Source of the DNA: Actinomycetes bacterium
GTDB taxonomy: Bacteria > Actinomycetota > Acidimicrobiia > Acidimicrobiales > Ilumatobacteraceae
Reading direction: 5' to 3'
NCBI GenBank assembly: GCA_029782355.1
Contig: JAKOUY010000031.1
Span: 328,742-392,741 of the forward strand
DNA length: 64,000 nt
Shown: positions 24,922 through 35,946 of the stretch, in pieces
How the letters are laid out: every line of letters begins with the position of its first letter
Numbering within the stretch: position 1 is the stretch's first letter
Notes under the pieces: model-generated
Databases searched by the model: none
What the model was told of the DNA's origin: nothing
What the model saw: the letters and a program-made list of their open reading frames with translations, nothing else
Made by a program: the position numbers and the translations under genes

Positions 24922-27438
24922 ATGTGGCGCCTCAGTCTGAAGAACGTGTGGTCGCGCAAGGGTCGGCTCCTGCTCACCGCACTGGCCATCATCGCCGGGA
25001 CAGCCTTCCTGTCCGGCGTGTTCATCTTCACCAACACCATGCAGTCGAGCTTCGACTCGATGTTCGCCGACGCCTACCGCAACGTCGACGCCGTGGTCCG
25101 CTCCTCGGACACCATCAAGGGTGAGGTCGGGGAGACCAACCGCAACCGGATCGACGCCGGACTGCTCGACGCAGTGCGGGCGATCCCCGGTGTGACCAGT
25201 GCCGGGCCCATCGTCCAGGGCCCGGCCACGATCACCGTGCGTGCCAAGGTCATCGGGACCGATGGTCCGCCGAAGTTCGGAGCGAACTTCGACGACGCAC
25301 CGACGTCGCCGTTCCGCCTGGTGGAGGGAACCGCTCCGCAGGCCGGCCAAGTGGTCATCGACCGCGGCTCGGCCAAGGACGGCTCGATCCAGGTCGGCGA
25401 CACCCTGCAGGTCTCGACCAACCAGGGCACGAAGGACTTCGTCGTCAGCGGCATCGTCAGCTTCGCCGGCAACGACTCGTCGCTCGGCGCCACCTGGGCG
25501 CTGTTCGATCTGGCCACCGCCCAGCAGTTCGTGACCGGAGAGCCCGGCAAGCTGGACGGCATCACCGTGCGCGGTGACGGCTCGACGAGCGACGCCGAGC
25601 TGGCGACGCGGGTGGCCGGGGCACTGACCGGCCGCCACGTCGAGGTCAAGACGGGCGCCGAGATCACCAAGGAGAACCAGGACCAGGTGGCCAAGGTGCT
25701 GAACATCATCACCGTCGCCTTCTCGGTGTTCGCTCTGATCTCGCTGTTCGTCGGCAGCTTCATCATCTACAACGTGTTCAGCATCAGCGCCGCCCAGCGC
25801 ACCCAGGAGAACGCCCTGCTGCGCGCCGTCGGCGCCAGTCGCAGCCAGGTGACCCGCTCGATGTTCGTCGAAGCCCTGGTCGTGGGCATCGGCGGCTCGC
25901 TGCTCGGCTGCGTGGCCGGTATCGGTCTGGCCTTCGGGATCATGAAGCTGATGTCCAGCCTCGGGTTCCTCAACAACCCGACCCTGAGCCTGGAGCCGAG
26001 CGGCTTTCTGATCACCCTGATCGTCGGCGTGCTGGTGACCCTGGTCTGCGCCATCGCCCCGGCCATCCGCGCCGGTCGAGTGCCGCCGCTGGCGGCCATG
26101 CGCGACGTGGCCACCGACCGCTCCGACGTCTCCCGCCGCCGCCTGGTGGGCGGGGTCGCCACCCTGGTCGCCGCGGTGCTGTGCATCGTGGCGGGCCTCG
26201 GTGGGCGGACCACCTTCCTCGGCCTCGGGACCGGCCTGCTGTTCATCACCCTGATCGTCCTCGGCCCGCTGCTGGCCGGCCCGTTCGTCCGCCTGTGCAC
26301 GCCGCTGATGGCCCGCATCCGTCCGGTGGCCGGGGCCATCGCCGGGCGCAACGCGGCCCGCAACCCCAAGCGCACCGCGTTGACCGCCGGGGCGCTGGCC
26401 ATCGTCGTCGCCCTGTTCATCGGCGTGGCCACGCTGGGTTCGTCGGCCAAGGCGACGGTGGGCGACACCTTCCGCCAGGCCTTTGTCAGCGACTACACCG
26501 TCACGTCGAAGGGTGGCGGCGGGGGCAGCTCGATCCTGCTCCCACCGACGCTGGCCGCGGATCTGGAGGCGGCCAAGGTGGGCACGGTCATGGCCGTGGC
26601 CGGCGTGCCGATCGAGATCGACGGGTCGCGAGTCGGCGCCATCGCCATCGACGGTGCGGTCGCGGCGACGATGATGACCGGGCCGTTCCGCGCCGGGGGG
26701 TTCGCCGGGCTGACACCGCAGACCGTGGTCATCAGCGTCCAGGAGTCCGAGGAGCGCCAGCTCGGCATGGGTGACACCCTGAACGTCAAACTCGTCGACG
26801 GGTCGATCCACCCACTGAGGATCGTCGGGCTGTACGACCGCAAGCAGCTCGGCGCCGTGTTCATCGACCGGCAGCTGGTCGCCGGCACCAGCAACCCGGT
26901 GTTCCAGATCGGTGTGTGGATCAACACCGACGGGTCGGCTGCGTCCCAGCAGGCGATGCAGGCGGTGGTCGACCGCTACCCGACGGCGAAGCTGTTCAGC
27001 CGCGACGACTTCATCGCCAGCCGGACCAAGAGCGTCGACGGGTTCCTCAACCTGATCTACGGCCTGCTCGGCATGTCGATGTTCATCGCCATCGTCGGCA
27101 TCGTCATCACCCTGCTGCTCGCCGTCTACGAGCGGCGCCGCGAGCTCGGCCTGGTGCGGGCCGTCGGGATGACCCGCCGCCAGGTGCGCTCCAGCGTGCT
27201 GTGGGAGTCGCTGGTCACGGCCCTGATCGGCGTGGCCCTCGGCATCGCCCTCGGGGTGGCACTGGGCTGGATCATCGTCGTCGCCCTGCGCGACCAGGGT
27301 CTGTCCAGCTTCCGTCTGCCGGTGGGGACCATCGTCGTCGCCGCGGTCGGGGCGCTGGTGCTGGCGGCGGTGGCGTCGTTCCTCCCGGCTCGCCGGGCGG
27401 CCAAGGCCGACATCCTCCAGGCCATCGCCACCACCTGA
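24922..27438 (+). CDS. FtsX-family ABC transporter permease (large, two-module)
   Basis: An 838-residue permease. It begins with a transmembrane helix (about 14-36), then an extracytoplasmic MacB-like domain to about 245 and an FtsX module with three helices (about 255-375) marked by RTQENALLRAVGASRSQV. After two further helices (about 405-500), a second extracytoplasmic domain and a second FtsX module (about 700-835, RRRELGLVRAVGMTRRQV) follow. Two FtsX modules in one chain is the form seen in actinobacterial peptide or lipid exporters. It is paired with the ATPase just upstream, and a paralogue follows 45 nt downstream. Confidence 0.93.
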   Translation: MWRLSLKNVWSRKGRLLLTALAIIAGTAFLSGVFIFTNTMQSSFDSMFADAYRNVDAVVRSSDTIKGEVGETNRNRIDAGLLDAVRAIPGVTSAGPIVQGPATITVRAKVIGTDGPPKFGANFDDAPTSPFRLVEGTAPQAGQVVIDRGSAKDGSIQVGDTLQVSTNQGTKDFVVSGIVSFAGNDSSLGATWALFDLATAQQFVTGEPGKLDGITVRGDGSTSDAELATRVAGALTGRHVEVKTGAEITKENQDQVAKVLNIITVAFSVFALISLFVGSFIIYNVFSISAAQRTQENALLRAVGASRSQVTRSMFVEALVVGIGGSLLGCVAGIGLAFGIMKLMSSLGFLNNPTLSLEPSGFLITLIVGVLVTLVCAIAPAIRAGRVPPLAAMRDVATDRSDVSRRRLVGGVATLVAAVLCIVAGLGGRTTFLGLGTGLLFITLIVLGPLLAGPFVRLCTPLMARIRPVAGAIAGRNAARNPKRTALTAGALAIVVALFIGVATLGSSAKATVGDTFRQAFVSDYTVTSKGGGGGSSILLPPTLAADLEAAKVGTVMAVAGVPIEIDGSRVGAIAIDGAVAATMMTGPFRAGGFAGLTPQTVVISVQESEERQLGMGDTLNVKLVDGSIHPLRIVGLYDRKQLGAVFIDRQLVAGTSNPVFQIGVWINTDGSAASQQAMQAVVDRYPTAKLFSRDDFIASRTKSVDGFLNLIYGLLGMSMFIAIVGIVITLLLAVYERRRELGLVRAVGMTRRQVRSSVLWESLVTALIGVALGIALGVALGWIIVVALRDQGLSSFRLPVGTIVVAAVGALVLAAVASFLPARRAAKADILQAIATT

Positions 27439-27483
27439 GCGCGCTGCCCGATTCCGGCCGACTCCGGCCAGGATGGCGGTCGC

Positions 27484-30033
27484 ATGTGGAGGGTGGCAGC
27501 ACGCAGCATCCTGGCCCGGTGGCCGCGGCTGGTGCTGACGGCGATCGCCATCGTCGCCAGCACGGCCTTCCTGTCGGGGACGTTCATCTACCGGGACACG
27601 GTCCAGGGCAGCTTCGACGCCCTGTTCGCCCGGCTGTTCGAGCGGGTCGACAGCTACGTCCAGTCGCCGAACACCGTCGAGGTCGCCCTCGGCTTCGAAC
27701 GCCGCGACCGTCTCCCGGCGGGCATCGTCGACGCCGTCCGTGGCGTGCCCGGCGTGGCCGACGCCCAGCCGTTCGTCCAGGGGGACGCGGCGGTCATCGC
27801 CAAGGACGGCCGCCCGCTGGAGCGCACGGCGGCCCCCACCTTCGGCGGCACCATCAACGGGGGCCGTTTGTCGGTGTGGCGGGTGGTCGCCGGCCGGGCG
27901 CCTGGTGAGGGCGCCGAGGTGGCGCTGGAGCGGGCCACCGCGGCCGACGCCGGGTACGTCCTCGGCGACCGGGTGACGATCAACGCCGAGGGTGGGTCGC
28001 GGGCGTTCACGCTGGTGGGCATCGTCGAGTACAACCGGGTGGCGTCACCCGGCAACGCCACCTGGGCGTTGTTCGCCGAGCGAACTGCGCAGGCCTTCGT
28101 GGCCAAGCCCGGCTTCGTCGACGCCGTGCTGGTGGCGGGCGACGGTTCGGTGACGCCCGAGGTGCTGACCGGGCGGATCAACGCCGTCGTCGCCCGGCCG
28201 GGTGCCGGGGGGATGGCGGTGGCCGAGGCGCTGACCCGCCAGCAGATCACCGCCCAGAGCCAGGACGAGATCTCCCGGGCGCTCGGGTTCGTCGGGCTGT
28301 TCCTGACGATCTTCTCGATCATCGCCCTCGCCGTCGGCGCCTTCGTGATCTACAACATCTTCTCGATCACCGCCGCCCAACGGCAGCGGGAGACGGCGCT
28401 GCTGCGCGCCCTCGGTGCCAGCCGGCGTCAGGTCACCGTGGCGCTGCTGATCGAGGCCGGTGTGGTCGGGCTGGTCGGCTCGGTGGTCGGCTTCGTGGCG
28501 GGCATCGGGCTGGCCCTCGCCATTCGCGCCGTGCTGGACGCCATCGACTTCACCCTGCCGGCGCGGAGCCTGGCCGTGACCGGGTCGACCGTGGTGGTGA
28601 CGGTCGCGGCCGGTCTGCTCACCGCCCTGGTGGCCGGCCTGGCACCGGCCGTGTCGGCCGGGCGGATCCCCCCGGTGGCCGCGATGACCGAGGTGGCCGT
28701 CGAGCGGCTGACCAGACGCCGGGCGCGCCTGGCGGCCGTGGGGACGCTGCTGGCGGTGGGTGTGGCCCTGATCGTTGGGGTGATCTCCGGCACCGACGCA
28801 CGCTGGCTGGGCGTCGCCGTGGCCGCGGTCTTCGCCGCGCTGGTCCTGGCCGGGCCGATGCTGGCCAGGCCGATCGCCGGGGTCCTCGGGGCGCCGGTCC
28901 AGCGGCTGACCGGCGTCACCGGGACCATGGCTCGCGGCAACGTCCAGCGGCACCCGCGCCGCACGGCGCGGACCGCCGCTCCCGTGCTGATCGGAGTCGC
29001 CCTGGTCACCGGGGCCACGGTCTTCGCCGCATCCGTCGATGCCCAGATCCGCCGCTCGATCGGGCGGACGTTCCTCGGTGAGTACGTGATCAACTCGACC
29101 CAGGGTGGGGCGGTGAGCTTCAACCCGGCGTTCATCGACCAGCTCAACACGATCCCCGAAGTGGGGGTCGCCACCGGGATCGGCTTCGCCGCGGTCGCGT
29201 TCGCCGACGGCAGCCCGGCGTTCGGTCAGCTGCTCGATCCGCAGACCGCCGGGCAGCTGCTCGACTACGACTTCGTGGCCGGATCGTTCGCCGATCTCGA
29301 TCCGCGGGGGATCCTGGTCAGCGCCGGCGAGGCGCAGCGCAAGCACCTGCAGGTGGGCTCGACCGTCGAGATCCGCCTCGACACCCGCATCGTCACCTTG
29401 ACGGTGCGCGGCATCTACCGGGCCAGCCGGTTGGCCCAGGCTCGGGTGTACCACCGCGACCTGCTCCGCGGCACCGGCGTGCCGGACGTGCGCGGCGCGG
29501 TGGTGATGACCCGTGCGCCGGGCGTCAGCGACGCCCGGTTCCGTGAGGTGGTCGGCGCCGCGGCGCAGCGCTACGGCATCGGCCAGCTGCAGAACCGCGA
29601 CGAGTTCATCGCCGGGCGGGCCGGGATCGTCAACCGCAGCCTGACGTTCGTCTACGGGCTGCTGGCGTTCAGCGTCGTCATCGCCGTGTTCGGCATCGTG
29701 CTCACCTTGCTCCTGGCGGTGTACGAGCGGCGTCGGGAGATCGGCCTGTTGCGTGCCGTGGGCATGACCCGTCGCCAGGTGCGCGCCACGGTGCGCTGGG
29801 AGAGCGTGATCACCAGCGTGTACGGCGCCGCGGTCGGCGTGGTGATGGGTCTGGTCCTCGGCTACGTGATCATCGTCGCTCTGCGCGATCAAGGCCTGAC
29901 CACCTACAGCGTCCCCGTCGGGAGGATCGTCACGATCCTCGCCGTGGCCTTCGTGGTCGGGGTGGCCGCGGCGGTGATCCCGGCCCGGCGGGCGACACGG
30001 CTCGACCTGCTCGCGGCCATCGGCACCGAGTAG
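27484..30033 (+). CDS. FtsX-family ABC transporter permease (paralogue)
   Basis: An 849-residue permease with the same order of domains as the upstream gene: N-terminal helix (about 13-35), extracytoplasmic domain, FtsX module with RQRETALLRALGASRRQV, a middle pair of helices, a second extracytoplasmic domain and a final FtsX module with RRREIGLLRAVGMTRRQV. The two genes are clearly related along their whole length, indicating tandem duplication. With one ATPase gene and two permeases, the transporter could be a heterodimer or two alternative complexes. The ATG at 27484 starts MWRVAARS, parallel to MWRLSLKN in the first permease. Confidence 0.92.
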   Translation: MWRVAARSILARWPRLVLTAIAIVASTAFLSGTFIYRDTVQGSFDALFARLFERVDSYVQSPNTVEVALGFERRDRLPAGIVDAVRGVPGVADAQPFVQGDAAVIAKDGRPLERTAAPTFGGTINGGRLSVWRVVAGRAPGEGAEVALERATAADAGYVLGDRVTINAEGGSRAFTLVGIVEYNRVASPGNATWALFAERTAQAFVAKPGFVDAVLVAGDGSVTPEVLTGRINAVVARPGAGGMAVAEALTRQQITAQSQDEISRALGFVGLFLTIFSIIALAVGAFVIYNIFSITAAQRQRETALLRALGASRRQVTVALLIEAGVVGLVGSVVGFVAGIGLALAIRAVLDAIDFTLPARSLAVTGSTVVVTVAAGLLTALVAGLAPAVSAGRIPPVAAMTEVAVERLTRRRARLAAVGTLLAVGVALIVGVISGTDARWLGVAVAAVFAALVLAGPMLARPIAGVLGAPVQRLTGVTGTMARGNVQRHPRRTARTAAPVLIGVALVTGATVFAASVDAQIRRSIGRTFLGEYVINSTQGGAVSFNPAFIDQLNTIPEVGVATGIGFAAVAFADGSPAFGQLLDPQTAGQLLDYDFVAGSFADLDPRGILVSAGEAQRKHLQVGSTVEIRLDTRIVTLTVRGIYRASRLAQARVYHRDLLRGTGVPDVRGAVVMTRAPGVSDARFREVVGAAAQRYGIGQLQNRDEFIAGRAGIVNRSLTFVYGLLAFSVVIAVFGIVLTLLLAVYERRREIGLLRAVGMTRRQVRATVRWESVITSVYGAAVGVVMGLVLGYVIIVALRDQGLTTYSVPVGRIVTILAVAFVVGVAAAVIPARRATRLDLLAAIGTE

Positions 30034-30050
30034 GACCGATCGAGTCAGCC

Positions 30051-30115
30051 GGACCGAGTCGGCGGGACCGAGTCGGCGGGACCGAGTCGGCCGGACCGAG
30101 TCGGCCGGACCGAGT
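30051..30115 (+). repeat. 14-bp tandem minisatellite between permease and DUF3052 genes
   Basis: Four exact or near-exact units of GGACCGAGTCGGCG/C follow each other (30051, 30065, 30079, 30093), plus a 9-bp partial unit to 30115; a diverged longer unit precedes them from 30033. The period is not a multiple of three and the array starts just after the permease stop, ending 11 nt before the DUF3052 ATG. It is too short and lacks spacers, so it is not a CRISPR. Confidence 0.85.
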
Positions 30116-30126
30116 AAGACGGTGGG

Positions 30127-30558
30127 ATGAACGTCGACCGGGCCGGCTATTCGGGCACTCCACTGCCCAAGAAGTTGGGCATCGTCGGTGAGGTGGTCGT
30201 GGCCGTCGTCGACGCGCCCCCGGGATTCGCCGACACGCTCGGGGACATCGGCGACGCGGTCTGGCAGGACTCGTTGGCGGCGCCGGTCGACGTGGTCGTG
30301 GCCTTCTTCGTCGAGCGAGGCGCGCTGGTGGCCGCATGGCCGGCGCTCACCGCCGCAGCGCAGCCGCGTGGGGCGGTCTGGGTGTGCTGGCCGAAGCGGG
30401 CCTCTGGGGTTCCGACCGACCTCACCGAGGACGTGCTGCGCGCCGAGCTCCTGCCCAGCGGCTGGGTCGACAACAAGGTCTGTGCCGTCGATGCCACGTG
30501 GAGCGGGCTGCGCTTCGTGCTGCGCACGGAGCTGCGCCCGGGCGGGCGTCGCCGCTGA
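30127..30558 (+). CDS. DUF3052 family protein
   Basis: A 143-residue cytoplasmic protein of the actinobacterial DUF3052 family, recognised by the N-terminal YSGTPLPKKLGI (about residues 8-19), the PPGFADTLGDI segment and the VWVCWPKRASGVPTDLTEDV stretch (about 78-97). No reaction is known for the family. It sits between the ABC exporter and a P-type ATPase and starts 32 nt before the ATPase when measured stop to start, so joint transcription is likely. The ATG at 30127 follows the 14-bp repeat array. Confidence 0.85.
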   Translation: MNVDRAGYSGTPLPKKLGIVGEVVVAVVDAPPGFADTLGDIGDAVWQDSLAAPVDVVVAFFVERGALVAAWPALTAAAQPRGAVWVCWPKRASGVPTDLTEDVLRAELLPSGWVDNKVCAVDATWSGLRFVLRTELRPGGRRR

Positions 30559-30590
30559 GCCGGCAGGTCGAGCCGCTACCGTCGCGCCCG

Positions 30591-32974
<2,384 letters not shown>

Positions 32975-32978
<4 letters not shown>

Positions 32979-33838
32979 TCAGCCGCCACGAGCTGACCCG
33001 CGGCGCCAACCTGGTGTTGCGTTCCGGCGAGGCTCCGGACGCCGCCACCCAACTCGAACGAGAGGGCTACGCCATGGTGCCGGGAGCGTTCGGTGCCGAC
33101 GAGGTGGCCGAACTCCGTGCGGAACTGACCGCGCTGTTCGACGACTACCCGCCCGATGTCCGGCTGCCTGGCGCCACCGCCGCCGACTACGCCGACTTCC
33201 GTTACGAGGCGTTGAACCGCAGCCCCGCGGCGCAGCGTGCCGTGGCCCACCCGCGGATCCTCGAGGTCATCGAGCCGCTGCTCGGCGAGGACTGTCACGT
33301 CATCTCCAACACGGTCTGGCGCAATGCCCCGCAGCGGGAGAAGGCGCCGTTCGACGTGGGCAATCCGTGGCACGTCGACGGTGGCCCGCACGTGCCGAGG
33401 GCCGAGGGCATCCCGTGGGACCCGCGCATCCCGTACCCCGTGTTCATGGTCGGCTGCCACATCCTGCTGCGCGAGTGCCCGCCCGGCAGCGGGCCCACCG
33501 GGTTCGTGCCCACCAGCCATACGTCCGGTCGCCTGCCACCCGAACCCGACGCCGATGGGATGATCACCTACGAGGGCCATCACCCGGTGGCACCCATCGC
33601 TGCGGCGGGCGACGTGGTGTTCTTCGTCTCGGACGTGTGGCATCGGCGGATGCCCACCGGCCCGGACGACCTCGGCCGCTTCTTCCTGCAGGTGCAGTAC
33701 GGGCGCCGGGACATCGCTCAGCGGCTGTGGACCACGGACCGGGCCAATCAGCTCTCGGCCGAGGCATTGGCCCGGGCGCGCACCGACCGCCAGCGCACCG
33801 TCGTCGGCTTGCACCCCGCAGGGTTCTACGACGGCTGA
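32975..33838 (+). CDS. Phytanoyl-CoA dioxygenase (PhyH) family protein
   Basis: A 287-residue Fe(II)/2-oxoglutarate oxygenase. The iron ligands are WHVDGG (His and Asp, about residues 130-135) and a distal His in DVWHRRMP (about 225), with Arg downstream for 2-oxoglutarate; HTSGRLPP lies between. Members hydroxylate lipid or small-molecule C-H bonds and include natural-product and ectoine hydroxylases. It is translationally coupled to the P-type ATPase by a 4-nt overlap, which does not by itself suggest a substrate. The ATG at 32975 lies in that overlap. Confidence 0.88.
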
Positions 33839-33878
33839 CGGGCCGCTCGGGCGCCCGCTCGACCGCCGACTCCGGCGA

Positions 33879-34514
33879 TCAGCGGTTCGGCTGGGGAAGC
33901 GTGCGCAGGTACGGCTTGACCGTGGTCCAGCCCTGCGGGAACAGCGTCGTGGCCTCGTCGTCGCTGACCGCCGCCCCGATGATCACGTCGTCGCCGTCCC
34001 GCCAGTTCACCGGCGTCGCCACCTTGTAGCTGGCGGTCAGTTGCAGGCTGTCGATGACCCGCAGGATCTCGTCGAAGTTCCGTCCCGTGCTGGCCGGATA
34101 GGTGATGATCAGCTTGACCTTCTTGTCCGGTCCGATCACGAACACGGATCGCACGGTGAGCGTGTCGTTGGCGTTGGGGTGGATCATGTCGTAGAGGTTG
34201 CTGACCGTGCGGTCGGCGTCGCCGATCATCGGGAAGTTGACCTCGGTGCCCTGCGTCTCGCCGATGTCGCCCTCCCAGCGAAGGTGGGAATCGACGTCGT
34301 CCACCGACAGCCCGATGACCTTGACGTTGCGCTGGTCGAACTCCGGCTTGAGCTTGGCGACGTAGCCCAACTCGGTGGTGCACACCGGGGTGAAGTCCTT
34401 TGGGTGGCTGAACAGCACGCCCCACGAGTCGCCCAGCCACTGGTGGAAGTGGATCGGGCCCTGCGTCGTGTCGGCGGTGAAGTCGGGCGCGGTGTCGCCG
34501 AGGCGAAGTGCCAT
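33879..34514 (-). CDS. 1-Cys peroxiredoxin (Prx6-type)
   Basis: A 211-residue peroxiredoxin that reduces peroxides with a single active cysteine. The peroxidatic Cys45 lies in PKDFTPVCTTELG, and His/Arg partners follow in the usual places. The long C-terminal dimerisation arm (VNWRDGDDVIIGAAVSDDEA and LFPQGW) is typical of the Prx6 group; no resolving cysteine is seen. The ATG at 34514 has GAAAGGA upstream. A promoter-like TTGACT...TACGCT pair lies at 34545-34575. It is divergent from the ArsR/AHSA1 pair. Confidence 0.94.
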   Translation of the reverse strand: MALRLGDTAPDFTADTTQGPIHFHQWLGDSWGVLFSHPKDFTPVCTTELGYVAKLKPEFDQRNVKVIGLSVDDVDSHLRWEGDIGETQGTEVNFPMIGDADRTVSNLYDMIHPNANDTLTVRSVFVIGPDKKVKLIITYPASTGRNFDEILRVIDSLQLTASYKVATPVNWRDGDDVIIGAAVSDDEATTLFPQGWTTVKPYLRTLPQPNR

Positions 34515-34544
34515 GGTGGGGTCCTTTCGACGGTCGGTGCCGAC

Positions 34545-34575
34545 AGCGTAGCGAAATCCCGATCAGATGAGTCAA
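34545..34575 (-). promoter_or_regulatory. Putative sigma-70-type promoter of the peroxiredoxin gene
   Basis: Reading the minus strand, TTGACT (34575-34570) and TACGCT (34550-34545) are separated by 19 nt and lie about 31 nt before the ATG. The hexamers are good but the spacer is longer than the usual 17, so the call is tentative. Confidence 0.4.
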
Positions 34576-34598
34576 TAATTCGCCGGGCGTCCGGGCGG

Positions 34599-34628
34599 TT
34601 GCAATGTGTGACTGAATGGTCACATAAT
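34599..34628 (+). promoter_or_regulatory. Promoter with embedded operator, probably leaderless, for the ArsR gene
   Basis: TTGCAA (34599-34604) and CATAAT (34623-34628) are 18 nt apart. Between and overlapping them is a perfect inverted repeat, TGTGAC-TGAATG-GTCACA (34607-34624). The GTG start at 34635 follows the -10 box by 6 nt, where transcription would begin, so the mRNA is likely leaderless. An ArsR dimer on the palindrome would block RNA polymerase, giving autorepression. Confidence 0.6.
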
Positions 34629-34634
34629 GATCCG

Positions 34635-34970
34635 GTGAACGAGGGGGATGAAGCGGACGCGGTGTTCCGGGCCCTGGCCGACGTCAGCCGCCGGGCGCTG
34701 CTCGACGCCTTGTTCCAGCGTGACGGGCGCACGCTGGGCGAGCTGTGCGTGGTGCTGCCCGACATGACCCGCTTCGGCGTGATGAAGCACCTCGCCGTCC
34801 TCGAGGCCGCCGGCTTGGTGGTGACCCACAAAGTCGGGCGGACCAAGTTGCACCACCTCAACCCGGTGCCCATCGGGCGGATCGCCGACCGGTGGATCAG
34901 CAAGTACGCCCAACCGTTCACCCGCGCCCTGCTCGACCTGGCCGGGCACCTCGAACGATCCACCGCCTAG
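34635..34970 (+). CDS. ArsR-family transcriptional regulator (winged helix)
   Basis: A 111-residue repressor-type regulator. The winged helix covers about residues 9-85, with LADVSRRALLDALFQRDGRT, LGELCVVLPDMTRFGVMKHL and VTHKVGRTKLHHLNP as wing. No metal-binding cysteine motif is seen, so it is not an arsenic or cadmium sensor; it fits the group that sits next to AHSA1-domain proteins. The GTG at 34635 was chosen because it begins the family homology and directly follows a -10 box. The AHSA1 gene begins 31 nt after the stop. Confidence 0.9.
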   Translation: MNEGDEADAVFRALADVSRRALLDALFQRDGRTLGELCVVLPDMTRFGVMKHLAVLEAAGLVVTHKVGRTKLHHLNPVPIGRIADRWISKYAQPFTRALLDLAGHLERSTA

Positions 34971-35001
34971 CCCGACCGGCGCCAACCAAGGAGACACACC
35001 C

Positions 35002-35937
35002 ATGGCCGTAACCGCCCACCTCTACCAGATCTTCGTACGGGCCACGCCCGAGCAGGTCTGGCAGGCCATCACCGACCCTGCCTTCACCACCCGCTACTTC
35101 CACGGCACGGCGTTCACCTCGACGCTGGAGCCGGGCTCGCCGGTCCGCTACGTGATGGCTGCGGCTGACGGTGGCGGCGACGCGGTGGACGGGACCATCG
35201 AGGTGGCCGACGCCCCCAACCGTCTGGTGATGACCTGGCGCTCGTTGTACCGGGCGGACATGGCGGCCGAGCCACCCAGCCGGGTGGAGTGGATCGTGGA
35301 GGCCGCCGGCGACGGATTGACCCGCGTTCGAGTCGCCCACGGCGATCTGGCCAAGAGCCCGGCCACGTGGGCGGGTGTGAAGGATGGCTGGGTGTGGATT
35401 CTCGACTGCATGAAGTCGGTACTGGAGACGGGCCAGCCGCTCCCGGACTGGACGGCGGACGCCGCGGCGACCGGTGCGTCGGCGCAGGACGTGGCCGGCG
35501 AGTGGCATCGAGCCCAGGGGATCGAGGCCAACAACTCGACGTGGGAGATGATCGAGGCCGAGCGCACGCCGGCGAACGACGAGGAGATGCTTCGCCGGGC
35601 CTACGCCGCGGCCTACCACTGGCAGCGAGCCGCCCGGCGCACCCCGGCCAACGAGGCCCGAGCCCTGTTCCTGCTGGCCCGGGCCCACTGGAAGGCCGGG
35701 GACGCCGCGGCAGCGACACGCTACGCCGACGCCTGCCTGGAGGCGGTCCAGGCCGCGGGTGACGCGTGCGCCGACTTCGACCTGGCCTACGCCTACGAGA
35801 TGCAGGCCCGGGCGGCGGCGTTGCGCGGTGACGAGCAGACCTCGCTGGAGCGTTGGGCGGCGGCGAAGGCCGTGCCGATCGCCGACCCGGACGACCGGGC
35901 CATCATCGAGGCCGACTTCGCCGACGCGCCGGTCTGA
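35002..35937 (+). CDS. AHSA1/SRPBCC domain protein with C-terminal TPR-like helical domain
   Basis: A 311-residue two-part protein. Residues about 5-140 form an AHSA1/START-like ligand-binding fold (IFVRATPEQVWQAITDPAF, then VEWIVEAAGDGLTRVRVAH), usually paired with an ArsR regulator as here. Residues about 165-310 are helical with alternating Ala/Glu/Arg and resemble tetratricopeptide repeats (ARALFLLARAHWKAGDAAAA, LAYAYEMQARAAALRGDEQT). This extension is absent from ordinary family members of about 150 residues. A good AAGGAG lies upstream of the ATG at 35002. Ligand and partner are unknown. Confidence 0.87.
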   Translation: MAVTAHLYQIFVRATPEQVWQAITDPAFTTRYFHGTAFTSTLEPGSPVRYVMAAADGGGDAVDGTIEVADAPNRLVMTWRSLYRADMAAEPPSRVEWIVEAAGDGLTRVRVAHGDLAKSPATWAGVKDGWVWILDCMKSVLETGQPLPDWTADAAATGASAQDVAGEWHRAQGIEANNSTWEMIEAERTPANDEEMLRRAYAAAYHWQRAARRTPANEARALFLLARAHWKAGDAAAATRYADACLEAVQAAGDACADFDLAYAYEMQARAAALRGDEQTSLERWAAAKAVPIADPDDRAIIEADFADAPV

Positions 35938-35946
35938 GCCCCCGGC

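Noticed and set aside
23893..26811. Minus-strand open frame of 972 codons
   Set aside because: It lies opposite the ABC ATPase and permease, and its translation is rich in Gly/Asp/His/Arg without domain motifs; it is an antisense shadow.
28045..29892. Minus-strand open frame of 615 codons
   Set aside because: Antisense shadow of the second FtsX-family permease, with biased composition and no recognisable motif.
30051..30115. CRISPR array
   Set aside because: The 14-bp units are directly adjacent without spacers, and no cas genes are nearby; it is a tandem repeat.
34607..34624. CRP/FNR-type site (TGTGA...TCACA)
   Set aside because: The spacing between TGTGA and TCACA is 8 nt rather than the 6 nt of CRP sites, and the site overlaps the promoter of an ArsR gene, so an ArsR operator is more likely.
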